A DNA stretch of 64,000 nt from Microbacterium saccharophilum. GTDB lineage: Bacteria; Actinomycetota; Actinomycetes; Actinomycetales; Microbacteriaceae. How positions within the stretch are numbered: the first letter of the stretch is position 1; each line of letters opens with the position of its first letter. The notes under the pieces were generated by a model. It worked only from the letters and a program-made list of their open reading frames with translations. It was not told where the DNA came from and searched no databases. The position numbers were made by a program, and so were the translations under genes. Shown in pieces: positions 62,852 to 64,000 of this stretch. The stretch is from positions 310,001-374,000 of the forward strand of contig NZ_BKAH01000001.1 in NCBI RefSeq assembly GCF_007992455.1, given 5' to 3'.

Positions 62852-64000
62852 ATGGCGCGTCTTTCCGCCCTTCCCGCCCAGCCCGACCTCTGGGCGGCTC
62901 TGCTCGAACGCGACGACATCGTCCTGCACCGCGGGATGCTGCACCTCGCGCACGACGACGTCACCCCCGGTCAGGCGCGCATCGCCGACCTGCTGCTGAC
63001 GGCAGACGCCCTCGACGGCGCCGGTGTGGCGCACCTCCTCATCCGGCACACCTCCGATGTGCCCGCCCTCGTCGTCGACATCGCCGACCGCGACCGGGCC
63101 ATGACGGCCCTGGCGGCGCGCGGCGCGGACGAGCCGCTCTACATCAAGCCCACGACCGGTTCGGCCGTTCCCGCGATGGAGTTCGCCGGCACAGCGACCG
63201 GGCCCTCCGCGGTCCGCGTCTTCCGGCCGCGCGTCGCGCGCACCGGCGGGCTCCGGTACGGCGCGTCGTACGGTGCGCGGCTGGAGTTCTGGCGGTTCGG
63301 CGAGGAGCTCGTCGAGGCCCCGCACGCGAACGCGCTCACGCGCCGCACCTTCCCCGCCGAAGACCTCTCCGCCGGCACCGTGGAGCGCTACGGCCGCACG
63401 TGGCGGACCGTCGGCGGCATGTTCGACCCGCACCCGGGCGAGTTCACCGGGGAGATCGACATGGTCTTCTCCTGGGTCGACGGGTCGTCGACGGACTTCC
63501 AGCGTCAGCGGGCGGCGCAGCTGTCCGAGTACGTCGTCGGCGAGGGCGATGCCGGGCCCGCCCGCTACCGCCATGTCGACGAGCTGCGCTACGCCCTGCG
63601 CAGCGTCTACATGTACGCCCCGTGGGTGCGCCGCATCTTCATCGCGACCGACTCCCCCGCCCCGGCGTGGCTCGTGGACCACCCGCGCGTGACGATCGTG
63701 CGGAGCGAGGAGTTCTTCGCCGACCCGTCGGTGCTGCCCACGCACAACTCGCACGCCGTCGAATCGCAGCTGCACCGCATCGAGGGGCTGTCGGAGCACT
63801 TCCTGTACTCCAACGACGACATGTTCTTCGGTCGTCCCGTCGCGCCGGAGCTGTTCTTCTCCCCCGCGGGGATCTCGTCGTTCGTCGAGTGCGACGTGCG
63901 CATCGGGACGGGTCCGACCCGCGTCGCGCGCAGCGGCCACGACAATGCGCTGCGCGTGAACCGCGCGCTGCTGCAGGAGCGGTTCGGCCGGACGATCGTG
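62852..64000 (+). CDS. Stealth-family sugar-phosphate transferase (partial)
   Basis: The first 383 codons of a gene cut by the window end. Stealth proteins move hexose-1-phosphates onto polysaccharides (GlcNAc-1-phosphotransferase superfamily). The conserved regions are EIDMVFSWVDGSSTDF (CR1), RYRHVDELRYALRSVYMYAP followed by WVRRIFIATD (CR2) and the HNSHAVESQLHRIEGLSEHFLY/NDDMFFGRP region (CR3). The first 190 residues are a variable N-terminal domain. GGAGG lies six bases before ATG 62852. It is probably a cell-wall or capsule polymer enzyme; its partners would be outside the window. Confidence 0.88.
   Translation, partial: MARLSALPAQPDLWAALLERDDIVLHRGMLHLAHDDVTPGQARIADLLLTADALDGAGVAHLLIRHTSDVPALVVDIADRDRAMTALAARGADEPLYIKPTTGSAVPAMEFAGTATGPSAVRVFRPRVARTGGLRYGASYGARLEFWRFGEELVEAPHANALTRRTFPAEDLSAGTVERYGRTWRTVGGMFDPHPGEFTGEIDMVFSWVDGSSTDFQRQRAAQLSEYVVGEGDAGPARYRHVDELRYALRSVYMYAPWVRRIFIATDSPAPAWLVDHPRVTIVRSEEFFADPSVLPTHNSHAVESQLHRIEGLSEHFLYSNDDMFFGRPVAPELFFSPAGISSFVECDVRIGTGPTRVARSGHDNALRVNRALLQERFGRTIV

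Overview
The window is a gene-dense, very GC-rich piece of an actinobacterial chromosome. I infer a member of the Microbacteriaceae, probably Microbacterium or a close relative. The evidence is the codon bias, the many GTG starts, the frequent four-base ATGA/GTGA overlaps, the Actinobacteria-type families (DUF501, DUF4307, a PIN-PhoH protein, an Eis-type acetyltransferase) and gene neighbourhoods also known from Mycobacterium, such as uppS/trhA/DUF4307/greA, eno/ftsB/DUF501 and rplY/pth/mfd. It looks like ordinary core chromosome. I see no rRNA, insertion sequence, prophage, CRISPR array or plasmid function.

Layout. 1-1882: the end of fumC, then a two-component pair. 1931-9983: PhoH-type ATPase, class V aminotransferase, short-chain isoprenyl transferase, TrhA-like membrane protein, DUF4307 protein, greA, threonine ammonia-lyase and an AI-2E family membrane protein. 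10047-15107: YcaQ-like and LemA proteins, a translationally coupled pair (aldonolactone-oxidase-like flavoprotein and PLP racemase/aldolase-like enzyme), a 0.4 kb decayed stretch and a cupin. 15179-21757: a tRNA with a UAA anticodon, ndh, a secreted S8 protease, DUF501, ftsB, eno, an O-methyltransferase and a DUF4442 protein. 21910-25069: a probable nhaA-mazG-hisS operon behind a structured leader. 25178-31627: ppc, a mini zinc ribbon, a left-handed beta-helix protein, gdhA and an amino-acid permease. 31631-40421: mfd, pth, rplY, a 40-residue membrane peptide, gluconokinase, gnd, a VanZ-like protein and corA. 40460-48018: a MacB-like ABC exporter divergent from its likely two-component regulators, then a three-gene flavin electron-transfer operon (FMN-binding lipoprotein, ApbE, RnfD-like/ferredoxin-reductase fusion). 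48107-53356: a P-type ATPase, then tRNA-Gln/glmU/prs. 53414-62753: a 1200-residue secreted galactanase, a divergent MarR regulator, an ABC-F ATPase, and the AKR/ispE/Eis-like operon. 62852-64000: the start of a Stealth-type sugar-phosphate transferase, cut by the window edge.

A recurring signal is a TANNNT hexamer six (sometimes seven) bases upstream of a start codon with no Shine-Dalgarno sequence. I count 13 such cases and read them as leaderless transcripts. Many Shine-Dalgarno-led genes with longer leaders are also present.

No obviously new multi-gene system stands out. The observations most worth testing are the short-variable-arm UAA tRNA, the nhaA leader, the flavinylation operon beside the exporter and its sensor genes, the tRNA-Gln/glmU junction, the two competing hairpins before greA, and the decayed stretch at 14345-14762.
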